From contig PTFA01000012.1 of assembly GCA_003342895.1 (NCBI GenBank), forward strand, positions 6,436,937-6,500,936: a stretch of DNA of 64,000 nucleotides, given 5' to 3'. This DNA is from Casuarius casuarius. Its lineage: Eukaryota; Chordata; Aves; Casuariiformes; Casuariidae. Numbering within the stretch: the first letter of the stretch is position 1; every line of letters starts with the position of its first letter. Under the pieces are notes generated by a model, which saw only the letters and a list, made by a program, of their open reading frames with translations, searched no databases and was not told where the DNA came from. The position numbers and the translations under genes are program-made. This document shows, piece by piece, positions 50,523-63,605 of the stretch.

Positions 50523-51184
50523 TCATTGTCACTTCTTATTCCAGGATGTACTTAGGAATGGGTAATATTAGAATTTAGGGAAATAATCATTGACTTTTTT
50601 AGTTGAGTCAGACAGTGCGATCTTCCATGTTGCAACTTTCTTGTAGTCTTTAATAAGCATACTTTAGAATAAATATATCTAAAGCAGTGTCTGCACCTTC
50701 AAAGGCCTCCAAATAAGCTGCTTTTACTGAAATCCTGGAATCATTGTTGTAAGTTGAAATTTTCAGATGGACTGAAAAAAATGGTTGTTTGATCTTTGCA
50801 GAATTATGAATGGGCCAAATTATGCATGTAAAACCAAAATTATTGCTGATGTAAAAGAGTGAATGTCAGTGCAGTTTACACCAAGCACATATCACCCTAT
50901 TGTGCTGCTGTTCTTGAAAATTGTCAGATGTTTCTAAATAGACTCTGGGCTGCAGAAACATGTCTCCTGAATACTGCATGTATGAGATGTGAAAGTAACA
51001 ATGGCATATAATATCAGCTTTTAATGTTTTTCTGTTTTGAACAGAAAACAGAAGCTTTTTTATACAGATTTATATGGATGTAAGCAAAATATTTTAGAAA
51101 TAGATATATCATGAACCTAAATAAGAATGGCAGGCTACTTAGCTATAATAAGCAGAAATATATGTATTAAGAGTGTGTGTTTGA

Positions 51185-51310
51185 TTCTTGAGAGGAAGAA
51201 TGTGATTAAGGGCTGGTCAGAGGTCCTGAGTCAAGTTTCCCAGCTGTAGGTGACATTAGCCAAGTCATTTTGGCTTAGTTTCACAAAAATTGAGGACCCT
51301 AATCACCATA
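51185..51310 (+). mobile_element. MIR-like SINE relic
   Basis: GAGGTCCTGAGTCAAGTTTC (box-B-like) is followed by CCCAGCTGTAGGTGACATTAGCCAAGTCATTTTGGCTTAGTTTC, which corresponds to the MIR sequence from the tRNA-related promoter through GGGCAAGTCACTT...CTCAGTTTC. The 3' end fades at about 51310. Confidence 0.6.
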
Positions 51311-52752
51311 TTGGGCAATGAAATCCAAAATCAAGTTGTTATACTTCATGCAGTTGCTACCTAACTTCACAGGTGCCTGAAGATCCCTTGAGAGTTTAAT
51401 TTGCACAGCTCTAATTCATTTTCAGATACATTTCTCATGCTAGCGTTGATGGAGTAGCTGGGCTACTTGCTCTAAGTGGTTCTCTTCTTCCTACTCCTCT
51501 TCCTCCACTGTGTTTTATGCCAGAAAAGATTGACATGGTCTTAGCAGGGAATCACATATAGTACCAGGGGTGTCTTTCAAGCCTGCGCATTTCCCTAACA
51601 TCAAGGCCCTTAAATAGAAAACATTGCAATAGTGCAACAAAACTCCTTTGTGAATCCAGTCCTTCATGCCTTGTTTTTCTATCTGTACAACAGTGTAAGA
51701 CCCTTCCCCTCAATCACTGGGAAACAAATTAAAAATAGGATTTTATGGTGTTCAGATGTTACAAAACAAAACAGTAGATGTTTTATCAAAAGGAGTGTAT
51801 ATGTTTTAATATCAAGGGTTTCTAAGAATAGTGCATGCAAGCAGAGGATAAAGAGATGGCAGGGGTTATGCAGTAACCTGTGCTTGGCATGATGTTAAAC
51901 TGTGCCAGCTCTGAGGGGCTCTTGCAGTTCTTTGAGAGCCCCTGAGCACCACTATACAAGCAGCCACTGATGCCCTGCAAGGCCAAATTTACCAGTCCAG
52001 CTAATTTTCCATGATGACCTTTCCCACCTACTTTGTTAGAGCCCTGATTGATTTAGTACTCTCACCTGGTGTGTGGAAGGGAGGGGGTATAATGAATAAA
52101 TCCTGAAGCTGCTCAGGATGNTATATGGCTGGAAGGGATGAAAGAAGGCTTGCTGTGTAATTTTTAATGGATGCTTCCTATTACCTGTCCATTTTTCAGG
52201 CCTTTGGAACTGGTAAGGCCAGAGTCAGCTCTCAGGAACAGAAGCAACTGTGAGTAGGTGATTGAAATCATGCATATGGAGGCATATGTAGTAATAAATA
52301 TTCTTTGGTTTTCCATGAGGAAATCCCCATTTTTCAGGACAGCTCTCTGAAGAAGAGTATGCTCTAAGTGCACAGTAACCCTTAGGNAAAAATATGCCTT
52401 AATACTGCTTAGTTATTTGTTAATAATAAACTTTGTCTCTTATGAACTATTAAAGAAATAAATGCTAAAAGCTTGTGTCTTTAAATAATATCAGCCAAAA
52501 TATAATGAGTACAAAATTTTCAAAGAAACCTTACTTACAAGAAATGAAAAGGGTGACAAAAATAAAAGCTGTTTGGAGAACAATCATATGAAAGATTTAA
52601 TCTTCAGAATTTATATTGCATTTTCCAAAGATGAATTTAACACATGCAGTCATGGCAAAGAAAGATATACTTACAACTTAACAAAATGGACTGTAAAGAT
52701 ATATGACTCTTATTTGGCAAAGAAATGCAAGAAAAACTTGTAATGAGGTTTT

Positions 52753-52772
52753 TATATATATGCATATATATA
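52753..52772. repeat. 20-bp TA palindrome centred on TGCA
   Basis: A perfect TATATATATGCATATATATA palindrome flanked by a short CA tract; a cruciform-prone simple repeat. Confidence 0.85.
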
Positions 52773-54002
52773 TACACACATGATATATCTTTTGATTAAC
52801 TCTATAATGTAAATACTAACATTTCTGAAGTCAAAGAAACTGTATGTGCGGTTATTTTATACAGAATATGCACATTAACTGAACAGTCTGATAGATTTCA
52901 ATAATAAAAAAAATTTTGTCTTTAGTGTCGCTGAGCAGTTGTCTAACACTATTTCGCACTCTACTGTAACAGCCTCCTGTTTTCTTCATAACAAAATCTT
53001 TGCAGTCCCCACACATCTGAACACTGTTGTAGTAAAGTGTCTGAGCACAAAGCCATGTAACAGAAAACTGATGAAAACATTCAGGCGTGTTTCCTTAGTC
53101 TATGCAATTAAACACATTTAAGCAAGGGGCACGTTGTTCAATGTGGGGTGGCAATGGCCACATCTAAATCAGCTATCGAGTGTGAGCAGAGCTCCCTGTC
53201 CTGTTAGTTTAAGCCTCNCTATCAAGCCAGCTCTATGTCTTTGTATCCATTGTGTAAACATGGTCTATGGTGGCTGACCCAGGTCTTAACTACAAATNAA
53301 TCTATGTTCTAAATGCAACTGGGCAAATAAAAGAAAAAATAGCCATGAATATTCATTTCAAAATGAATGTTGATTTGACTGTTATTAATGACCCTTTCAT
53401 AGTCTGTTTCCCTGCACCCTTGAGTGCTTTAGAGTTACTGGCATGAAAACACATTAAATGCTAAGTGTTGTTCTAGCTGTGATGGCAAGGATACAAGTTA
53501 GACAAGGTTTGCATGGAGAGGTAATATGTTACTTTTAGGCAAACTGATTCATTTGGGAAAAACAGACAAACCTTTAAGCGCACAGGCTAGAAGAAAGCCT
53601 TTCATTCCAAATATACTAACAGGTTTAATAAAAGACCTGGTGTCTTCCTAGGAACTTTGTTTCTGTAAGAATTTCAATTTGCTGTTTGAACTTCGAGTGA
53701 TATGTTAATTATAATGTTTTAAATTCATAACTTATATTTAGTGCAGTAAAGTGCTGGTTATCAAAAAGGTGCTAAACACCCTCTATTCTCATTGTAATTA
53801 CTCTGAATTAGCATGTTCGTCAACTTCCCTGTAGATAAACATCTTTTCTCACAAGTGGTACTTAAGTGTTGTAACATCTAGGTTTTAGGTGATCAGCTAA
53901 GTTCCCGTTCGCAGTTCACTAAAGAGACGCTCAAAATGTGTTTCATATAAGCATCCATGTCAAGCAGAAAAAAATTTAAGTTAACCAGTAGGAAATGCTG
54001 AG

Positions 54003-54016
54003 GATATATAAATAGA
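54003..54016 (+). promoter_or_regulatory. TATA-box-like sequence
   Basis: ATATATAAATAG is a good TATA-box match, but no transcript start, CpG patch or ORF follows; chance is likely in AT-rich DNA. Confidence 0.15.
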
Positions 54017-54164
54017 GGTCTAACACCTACGTTTCAGTGGCAGGTATCTAAGCCTGCATTTGCAGCCGCAAACTCTTCTGGAATGAAAAATAAAAAGGAT
54101 CAATTCTTCCTTCTTGAAATGAAGGAAGTATTGAAAATGAATTCAAAAATGAAGTAGCTAGAGT

Positions 54165-54260
54165 GTGCTGCCCAACAGCCCAATGGTTAAAACACTCACC
54201 CGTGATGTGAGACCCAGGTTCACGTCCTTCACTGCTTCAAAATAAGGCCTTTTCAGAAAA
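54165..54260 (+). mobile_element. tRNA-derived SINE-like relic
   Basis: CAGCCCAATGGTTAAAACAC fits a Pol III A box with its flank, and GGTTCACGTCC fits a B box about 30 bases downstream. The whole line, with CACTCACCCGTGATGTGAGA in between, resembles the ACTCACCTGGGATGTGGGAGACCCAGGTTCAAGTCC repeat common in turtles. It is not a tRNA gene: no acceptor stem or cloverleaf can be closed. Confidence 0.55.
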
Positions 54261-55936
54261 ATNTATTAATTGTTGAGCATTTCAGGTATTTGCTTATAGT
54301 GGGAACAATACTGAGTCTTGTTTTCATTTTGTGGAGAGTAAGAAGTATCAAAACTTGCTTTCTAGATCAAATCTTTCGGGAAATGTAGTTGGAGAAATAC
54401 ATAATCAGTAAAACCCTGGGAGACTAAGGTATGAATTAGTCATTGCAGTAACTGAAGCCTGCAAGATTTAAGCAGCTCTGTGCTTGCCTGCTAACAGAAA
54501 TTAGGTGTATACAGCTGCTTTTCAGTAGAATTTGGGTGCCAGGAACCAGCTTGTAAATGCTAGTGCCATTTGAGATGTTAGACAGGGGCACCCAAGTGTC
54601 TCTGTTCCCCTTTTAAACACAGGTTCTTTGATCATGTAGACAGAACAGAGAAACAGTAGCACATGATTTTACTAGTATATAACCAATGAACAAAGCACAA
54701 ATACTCTGTTGTAAAATTCTGAATTCCCGGTATGTTTTCTGTTGCTTCGTGGCATAAATCATCCAACCAGACAATAGAAAAAATACCAGATGATTTCTAT
54801 AATTTGTGCAGTGACAAAGGCAAATGTTTGTAATGAGCTGCAGACTCAAAACCATTCACTGAATAACTGTGTATCTTTTCAATAACAAGTACATTCAAGT
54901 ATTTTTCAGTTCATCTAACAACCCATTAGAATAGTGAAGTTTACTGAACAAAATATGTTTTTACAAATTACTGGAGTAGGTCTGAAAATGCTTTCCTGTG
55001 AGATGAGCTTGAAGTCTACAGAGACACGTCAGCTTTGTATGTAAAGTATATTAATAGCATACATAAATAATAAAGGACATCACAATTCTGTAACAATTTT
55101 AGACAAATCCTCATCTGAGACAAGAGTAGCCAAGCAGAAAAGCTATAAACGCAAGAGGCATCAGTGTCAGAAATAGAATTACAGTAGTCTCAGGTAGCCA
55201 CATACCATTTATTCAATGCATCAGGGACCTAGAAGCAATATAATTTAATTGTGAGCTGTAACATGTCAACATTCACAGCAGTTTGTAGAGATGGAAAATG
55301 TTTCCCCTATGTAAGGCTGTGTATTTCTAAAACATTACTCTGACTAAAATATATTTCTGGATATTTAGTTTCCTTTATAACTTCTTTTTGTAACTTTTTA
55401 ATAATTTTGTTTGTAACTTATATTCATTATGTTTAAGTATAACCTTTTAGGAACTGCAGGAAAAGAGTTTGGGACACAGACTGAACTGAGAGACCAAACT
55501 TGGTTTTGGTGATGGTCCCCATTCTGCACTAGAAAGAAAAGCAGCTTGTCCAGGTTCTCCGGTTTCTCACCCAGAGTTACNTGAGTACGTAATGGCAAGA
55601 AATTCACGCCGCTGCCAAATGGGGTGATTGGTTCAGCCTCTATGATCAAATAACCATTACTACAATGAAATAAGCTCCATGTGTAATCCAAATGCCATTA
55701 GTGTCTAAGCAGAATCCTTGTTTCTTCCAACTAATGTTATCAAGCCACTAACAGAAGCTCTGCAAGAAAAAANCAAAAGTGAGCTAATCTAGTTCACCTT
55801 TCCACTGACTTCTTCAAAGACTCTGCCAGGATGTTTTGGATTTAAGATATTGATTACCCAGATGCATTCAGTATCTTCCTGTACTTAACCTGGGCTAATA
55901 ACACCAAGATAGCCTGTAGGATCTGCGCACAACTAT

Positions 55937-55986
55937 ACAAACACACATGTGTGAGCAGGCATGGACACACAGTTACACACACACAT
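55937..55986. repeat. CA-rich imperfect microsatellite
   Basis: ACAAACACACATGTGTG, GGACACACAG and TTACACACACACATC segments. Confidence 0.8.
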
Positions 55987-56709
55987 CTCTGTTCAGGGGG
56001 AATCACCCATATATCATATAATTTAGAAGTGAATTCAGCCTTCAGTACCTGCTAGGTAAACAGCTGATCCAGTTCTCTTTCAGNCTGGCTTCACGTTGCT
56101 ACAATCCCATCAGCTTCAATGACGTTGTGTGTGGTGTGTACGTAAGCAAGGCGAACAAGCCTGTAGGCATGGAAGAGCTTTAAGAGCCTTATTAAAGCCT
56201 ACTGTTTGAATTGCATTGGCATTGTAAATGGTCAGTACTTTCCTCATATCGTAATTTTTCATTATTAGATCAATAGTGTATCTGGGATAGTGGTAGAGAG
56301 GAAAAAAATTACAAGAGAAAATCAGGTGAAAGAAAAAGATAACTGCACTGAAGTCCTTAAATTGCAAAATTTCTTCAAAAACAACACAGCAAGTAATAAT
56401 GACGCAATATGAAAACTGCCTTGCTGTGGAAGAGCTCTTAGTTCTGCTTTGCATGGCAGCGTGGGCCTGAGTGCACGTCCTTCTCTCTGTGGGACCGGGT
56501 TCACAAATGAGGCCAAGGTTTGGCCTACTAGCTAAAATGCTCTCTCAGCTAGTGGAATTTGCAGTTTGGGGAAGGCTGAGCAGGAATGAGGTTTATAAAA
56601 GCCAGGAAGTCCAAAAGTGAGTATCCTAAGCTAGCTATAGGAAATACCAAGCACGGGTTTGTGCCTCCAACCCTGTTCTTCTAGCCCTACGTGAGCTTGG
56701 CAGAAAATG

Positions 56710-56731
56710 CCCCCCCCCCCCTTTTTTTCCC
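56710..56731. repeat. C12-T7-C3 tract
   Basis: Twelve C followed by seven T and three C, a homopolymer junction likely to vary in length between assemblies. Confidence 0.9.
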
Positions 56732-58089
56732 AAACCCTATCTGCCCCTCCTTGTCTAAAAAAAGCTTTTACACAATAGCATTTGAGCTGTGATCTCCCCA
56801 GTGTACTGCTCCTTTGCTTTGTGGGCCATATGATGAGCAGGTCTACTAAATAAGCACCTGCAGAAAACTTAAATAGGTGATTGGCCTGGCTGTGAATCCT
56901 GCTAACACCCACTCATGACGTGGTATTNAGACATGCCTTTCTGACACAGCCAGTTTTGCCTGTGACAGAAGCAGAAATGTAAGGCGCTTAGGAACTTCAT
57001 NGGTATATGCGTAATTTAGGTATTCCCTGGGTTAGGCAGACTGGAGGATAGAAGATACCGCTTGAAATCTGTTGTGCATCCTAACTCTCTGTCTAGTATG
57101 GTGATGGGATCTTAGTCTATATTTTTAAGAGCAGGTCATCCCCGTCACTCTTAAAACAAGCCTGCTTCTAGCCCTAGAATTCTCCCCATTATTTTCACTT
57201 TATTACTCCTTCCCACTCTTCTCTACATGCTTCTTCATACTGACACCTTGATCTTGCATGGGCCTTGCCCTCCTGAATACTGGCCTGAATAATTGTTTTC
57301 ACATCCCACATCAAAACCTACTTTTGTCAATTGTCTTTCAAATCTGGTGCTAGGTATTTCTGCAGATCTGTCCCCTTCTGAATCTTACTTTTTGAAAAAC
57401 AGAGTTGCAAATGCAAATATACAGTGACGATAGAGTTAACTGCAATTTTTTTTTTTAACTGCAAATCTAGATGACCAGAATGAGGGTGATTTTTTAACAT
57501 CACTGTGTCTGTATAGTGGCAAGAGCTGCTATTTATTAAAGTACCTCTCATTTTGAAAAATGGGTAAAGGGGAATGTAGATGGAGAGAGTGGTTGATTTA
57601 TGCTCCATCAAATGGCCTGTGTTTTGCTGTGTCTCTAAGCATTTCTCAGAAGAGAACCTGTGCTTTCTCTCCATCAGGTTTTAATGGATGGAAAAATTCC
57701 AAGAAATGTGTAAATGACCATGGAAAACAACTGAGATCACTGATTAGCCACATCTTCATTGATTTCTAGAATGAAAACAGTAGCAAAACAAATTTTTGTA
57801 AGGTACAATACTATCACAGTAAAGATCAATCCTGAAAAGATCCCTAAAATCACTGAAGTATATCATCATGCTATCAGCAGAGTATGATCCACCATCCAGT
57901 GGCATGAATAAAAATATTCTCCAGGAATGTAAACCATCTTGGAATTACAGTTTTACTGGCCTGAAGGTAATGTTTAAAATAAATAAACAAATTTGTATTT
58001 TGTGGGTTGTTTTTTATAGAGACAAATGGACCCTTGATTANGGGAATCATGCTGAATATGATTTGTATGAAAACCGAAAAAGCTAACGC

Positions 58090-58510
58090 TGTGTTTGTTA
58101 CAGTTGGCAGCTCTCGGAGACGGGCGCTGGTGTGGCACCGAAGGCTGAGTCTCCGAGGGCCAGGTTCCAGCAACCCGACTGCAGCACGCTTCAGAGATGC
58201 CTCAGGTTTGCTCTAAATTATACCTCGCTTGTCCACGCTCGGCGTTTAGGGCACCGCGTGCGCTATCCACACCGTCTCGTGCCTTTTGTTTGTCCCTGCT
58301 GTGCAGACCAGCAGGACTGGTACAGCGTAAGCCAAGTCCTGAGCGTCTTTGGCACTCTGATGAACTGCAAAGAGATCACAGTGCACAACAGTGTGGCTTA
58401 CCCCTGACAACAGGGGATAATATTTGGTCAGCGGGACCTTTCACAGCAGCTGTGCAGAGTCCAGTAACTGAGGCTTTTGTTAAAAGAAGCAATAGCCCTA
58501 GGGCCTGACA
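58090..58510 (+). other. GC-richer exon-like patch with overlapping ORFs
   Basis: GTGTTTGTTACAG at 58091-58103 could be an acceptor. Downstream, two overlapping frames of 91 codons (58132-58407) and 103 codons (58197-58508) are open, and CpG is retained. A 9-bp inverted repeat, CTCGGAGAC at 58113-58121 with GTCTCCGAG at 58149-58157, encloses a GGTG-TGG-CACC mini-hairpin. Neither protein resembles a known family and codon use in neither frame is convincing. A lncRNA exon, a decayed retrocopy or a regulatory patch would all fit. Confidence 0.3.
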
Positions 58511-58514
58511 AATG

Positions 58515-60135
58515 TGTGTAGAGAAAGAAAGTCTTTCCTCCGGGCTCCATACAAATATTGTTATGGAGAACAGCACAGTGGATTCATAATCAGTTCAGTA
58601 TTTCCTACCTGAATCTACAACCAGCCTGAAACAAGAGGTCTGAAGAGGATTAACTCACCCTATCCTCTCAATGGAGTGTTAATGGGGAAATAGAAATTGC
58701 AGTGCAGTGTCTGCCTTAGTGATTTAGTTGCTGGGTATTCTAGTGGAACCGTCCAACTAAGGTATCTATATTACAGCTCTACAGCTCTCTAACATATTCT
58801 CTGTTATGGCCCAACTCTACCCTACATAGCCATTAAAACCTGCAGATCTGTGGTCCTTATCTGTGCAGCTATGTGTTGCCAGTACAGAAACCTCCAGCAT
58901 ATCAAAAACTGAAAATGTGGCGATGGCTTAAGATAAACTGAATTCAGTCTCCAAACAAATAACACAGGAGACACTGCACTGATTAAATAAATAGGAAAAT
59001 GAAAAATGCAATCAATTTCTACTTTATTGTATATTAAATTGCCCCAGTCTCTCCAGTCTGCCACAGCACACTGCAGAATTTAGCTCTGATGCTTTGCAGA
59101 ACATAAGACTTGAGTGCAATTTGGTTAACTTAACAAAAAACTGGGGCTTTGTATCAATAATGATGATTTTCAAAAGCTAACACTAGAAGAGACAAGAAAA
59201 TTTCAGACATAAGAAATACACTGAAGCCAATTAAGGTGCTCAAGATCAAATGCTCTTTTAAGGGTTTAATTCTAACAACTCATGGTTCCTTTCCAAATTT
59301 AGGTATCAGTTTGTCCCTTGATTTAGCAGAGATAAAAGTTTAATTGGTAAATCCAGCCTTCTTCCCAAGAGAAGTTGTCACCCATAGCCACTTACTAACC
59401 CTATTATTAAAATTAATCTAGCTATTAAGATAGCATTGAATGACTTTTTCCCATAATTTTATAATAAGATACTGTAACCATTTGCAATTTCAGTGACTCT
59501 TTGGTGACACTTAGAATTCCCCAAAGATTCCTCTTCTCAGATCAGATGTTCCTTTGTGATTGGTTTCTACCAACCTTCCCACTGCCAACTATTCCTTCTT
59601 ATGGGAACCATTTACCCATCATTGCTTTTTAAAGATTGGCCTTTTTCATTGAGAATGGAAGCATCTGCAGTACTAATATGACTAGTTAATGTTTAATACA
59701 TCTTTTTCTCTTCTAGCTAGCTTTAGCTCAAATTATTTTTCTTCTTGATTTTTCTATTTTTACCACTATACCTGTGTGTAGTAGTTACTGCAGACATCTT
59801 GCACTGAGATGAAGTTACACAAATTTCCATGACCTTTAAACGACTGTTCATGGCTCCANTGGTCATTGCCAGTAGATTCTGATGCTGAACTGGGTCTATA
59901 TGCTGTAATTAATCCTACTATAATATTCCTTCTTTGGTATTTTTACACTGTCCTCTTTTATAATAGAAATTTATGTACACCCAATGCTTGCCTAACTTTT
60001 ANAAATGATTTTAATTTCTGTGTGTTCAATTATTAACCCCTCCTAGTTCAAAACTTTCAAAATTTACAAGTCTTATTTGACTCCCTCCCGCCCCCTTTTC
60101 TGTTGCAGAAAAGAAGGCATTTACTAGTCAAGGGT
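58515..60135. other. Non-coding, nothing specific seen
   Basis: AT-rich unique-looking DNA. Confidence 0.65.
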
Positions 60136-60139
60136 TTCT

Positions 60140-60580
60140 AAGAACATGTAACACAGGTGACTGAACGTCCAGTGACTGCAGGCAATGGCTCTGCTGCACT
60201 TTGCTACTGGGTCAGGATGCAGTCTGGCTGCACCCTCGTCATACAGGTATGCAACACAAACTACGCCTGGAGCGAGAGGCAGGGGTGCTGCATGGTTTCC
60301 CTTGCGGCATGCTCAGCGCACCAGCCCAAGTGCCCTGTGCCTTGCTTTCTGCCTCTCTAGCTGGGTATCCACTGTCTGTAAAAATTGGAGCACGCACAGC
60401 AGTGAGAAAATGGGAGAGGTGGAGAGGGAATTGTGCATGTTGAAGAGGTGTGAGGCAGGATTTGTGCAATCATGTAGCTGGTGGAAAGGAGAAGGGACAA
60501 TGGCCTTCATTAGGTATTTCTGGGAGAGTGAACAGAGAGAGCTGAGTGGCGCGGCACAGCCGCACCACTTCGCATAGCAT
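60140..60580 (+). other. GC-richer patch with overlapping ORFs, unknown
   Basis: A 130-codon frame (60185-60577), an 80-codon frame (60201-60443) and a minus-strand 99-codon frame overlap. Overlap on both strands argues for a GC effect (fewer stops), not a gene. CTGCCTCTCTAG at 60349-60360 is acceptor-like and CAG/GTATGC at about 60247 is donor-like. Confidence 0.25.
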
Positions 60581-60584
60581 CTAA

Positions 60585-63240
60585 AATAGGTCTCAGCAGG
60601 AAAGACACTCATTCCAGCCTTCGACCTAGCTTCTTTAATGCCATCTCAGGTATTTTTGTATTTCTTTGCAAGTGCTTAAAAAGAAACCCATAAAAGATGC
60701 TACTCTAAATCGGATCATGAGTCCACTCAGAAAAGTATTTTGTCCCCAACAGTGAGCAGTTGCTGATGCTTCCAAAAAGCTGCAAGAGACAGAAGTACAA
60801 AGCGTTCCTTTCCTGCGCACATCTCCCCAGTTCTCACCATTTATCAGGAGCTTCTGAGCCAGAAATTACAGATTGCACCTGCACAATTATGTTTAATAGC
60901 CACTGAAAGAGGAATTCTCCATGAATGTGTCTAACACCTTTTGGAACTTGCTTATATTTTTGGTGTTTATAATATACTGTAGCAATGAACTCTACGATTT
61001 AATTACACACAGCAGATATATTTCTAGGTGTTACNAAAGAGAAAAGCAGATGTGAATTTTGCTTGTAGGTGAAAGCTGAGTGAGAGACAAGCCAAATATA
61101 GAACCCCCTTCCATTCTCCCTCGTGCCAGGTCACCCAGTGGTAATGCCTCCAAAAGTGACTAAGAATGGAGGAAANACAAGAATCTTGAGAGAGATGAAT
61201 AGTGGCAGGAGGAGGAAAGATCAAAGAATGCAATGTTTGGAATGACAAGAATGTGACTTTGCTGCCTTTAGCAACCAGGCAGAAAATTGTATGTGATATG
61301 GGACAGTTGAGTACTTCTATGTAGTTCTGATTATTAATTTTTTTCTACACTGTAGTGACTGCTGAATTTTTAAGGTTATGATTGAATTTGTGTATTTCAG
61401 AGCTTGCATATAAATTAAAAATTAGCCTAAGAATTGTCTAGTGGTTAACTAAACATAATTTACTTTAAAGAGTGATTTGTTAACTTGGCCTCTGGGCATC
61501 ACAGATTATACTTTATATGCCTGTTTCTTAGTCATTTAATAAAAGAATCATACATAAAAGTAAAGTATAATAATAACCTACAAAATAAGAGACTACAGTA
61601 ACTAATGACCCTTTAAATCTGTTAATATACACAAGATAAGAGACCATGGAGAATCATCTCATTTCAAACTATTGGAGAGTAATCTATATTATTATATCAG
61701 ACTATCAGTTTTCATACATCAGATAGTGGAGATATTAATTTTAGAGGAATGTTTGTAACAGTGAAACATTACTGTCAAAATTTAGTTCTCCAGCAAATAT
61801 TGCTTTGTTTAAATTTACAGATGACAAGCATTAGGCTTTGAAAGGTGTAGCGCTGTTTATTTGTGTATCGCTTTTGATATGATTAATTATCCCCTCTTGT
61901 CAATAAAACCAAGCTGCAGTTCTTTTTTTCTGGTGAGTGATTTTAATTCTTTTTACAAAGAAGGTGAAATCATGTCTATCAGACTGATATGCTATGGAAA
62001 ACCGTGTTATTTGCAGTCCTTGCTAATGATCTTTTTATGATCTGCGTAACCATGAAAATGCATATATATGCAGAAGACGGTGTTTTTTAATGATACTTCG
62101 ACAACATGGAATGTGATAATTATGAACTGTTAGCAATTGGTAGGATTGTATGCCAGAATGTTTTGAACAGTATATTTTAACATGATGTTTTTGCAGGGAA
62201 ATAAAATATGCTTTTTGGAAGCAAATCAAAAGAATCACTTTATAATCTAGGCTTTCTGATATTTTTCTTTTAAACAGCAGAAAATTACCCAGATTTTTTT
62301 AACTTAAAGCCTGTAGGAATATAGCTGAACAACCATTTTGTCGAATATTTGTTCTAACCTTTATCTGAATATGGGGATATAATATGATCTGTATAATCCC
62401 TCAGACGTTATTGTGCACTTATCCTAATCCAGGGCCATCTACGTGGCAACAACTTCCTGTTAAAGCTACAGGTTTGGGCATATCCTAAATCGATATGGAA
62501 ATAGAGAGTTGGATTATTAGAGCACCTTTCCAAAATATAGGTAGGAGGATTTATGGATAATTCATTTTAGTGTTTTCTTGATTTGGACTGGTTAATTTAG
62601 AGCTATTTTCTAGAAAATTCACTGGGAAATAAACAGTAAAACAAAAACCTTTTTAAAAACAAAATAAAAATTCTTGAAGTGACCTTTACTTACAACTCTA
62701 TTTAAAACAAAGATTTAAAATAGACTGAGGTTTATTGGTTTTGTCAAGTAGGCAAACAATGGGTAAACAATACATTTCGGGAAAATATCTGGAAGATGTT
62801 GTACTGCATGTTTTGTATTCACACCTCTGGTTGTTACAATGCATAGCTTGGAGGAAAAAACAAAAGACTCAAGACTCCATCAATTGCAGAGAGCTGGATA
62901 GAATAGCAATNACAGGGAGAGATTCCACTGGAAAACCTTCCCTGGCCTTTGATCGATAGCCAAAGGCACTATTTTAGAAAAACTTCTTCCACTGCTCCTT
63001 CTGTGAACAATATGGGATGGGAGCAAAGAAACATACAGCTATAGGATGTGAAATGGCAGTAAGAACACCCTATTTTTATCTTCCCTCAGTACACCGTGGA
63101 CAGCAACAGCAAACAGGATTTTTATAATATGTCATTATTCATTCATTTAACAGATTAATCTATGAACACTTACTTGGTGATGATCACTTCAATTTCCTCC
63201 TACCCATTTGCACCACAGGTCTCATTTACATCTCTTCCTT
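60585..63240. other. Non-coding, nothing specific seen
   Basis: AT-rich, especially 61300-62700, with many A/T runs and no frame above 75 codons. Confidence 0.65.
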
Positions 63241-63268
63241 TTTTCCCCTCCCCTTTCTTAAAGCACAT

Positions 63269-63605
63269 ATGAAAAAAGAAACTGAAATCACAAAGAACAC
63301 GAAGAAGATCCATCTTGCCAGTGACCTGGTGCCAGCTGATTTCCCCGCAGGATTTTTAGACCTTGCTGGGACAGGTATGCTACTCTATTTGCAGGTTCAT
63401 GAACATGAAATATGCCTGCCTCTCAGCAGCCGGGCAGCCATGGAGATTTCATGGTATTTGGGCCCAAGGGAAAAGGTAATAATCTCTAGAAAAAAATTAG
63501 TCTGCCTAAAGCTAAGCAGTTTTGCACTTGAGAACACAGAACAACTGGCAGCCTTACAGCCAGAACTACTGTTGTACTTGCCTGATTAATTGCTACTTGT
63601 TTAAT
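63269..63605 (+). other. 106-codon ORF followed by AATAAA; possible terminal exon
   Basis: A pyrimidine-rich run (CTTCCTTTTTTCCCCTCCCC) precedes an ATG at 63269. The frame stays open to 63589 and an AATAAA hexamer lies about 15 bases after the stop. The start is Lys-rich, the rest mixed with Leu-rich segments; no domain or signal peptide is seen. AATAAA is common in AT-rich DNA. No family recognised. Confidence 0.25.

Larger units (their letters stand above)
51315..54160. other. Non-coding, nothing specific beyond the TA palindrome
   Basis: AT-rich. A C/G-richer bit at 51895-52080 has no exon structure. Confidence 0.65.
54265..58085. other. Non-coding, simple repeats only
   Basis: CA-rich and C12 tracts. 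GTTTATAAAAGCC at 56590 is TATA-like without support. The 97- to 115-codon minus-strand frames (55398-55691, 56116-56454, 57327-57674) show no domains. Confidence 0.6.

Noticed and set aside
54165..54260. Functional tRNA gene
   Set aside because: A and B box-like motifs only; no acceptor stem or cloverleaf.
60185..60577. 130-codon ORF as a gene
   Set aside because: Frames are open on both strands across the same GC-richer patch, pointing to a composition effect.
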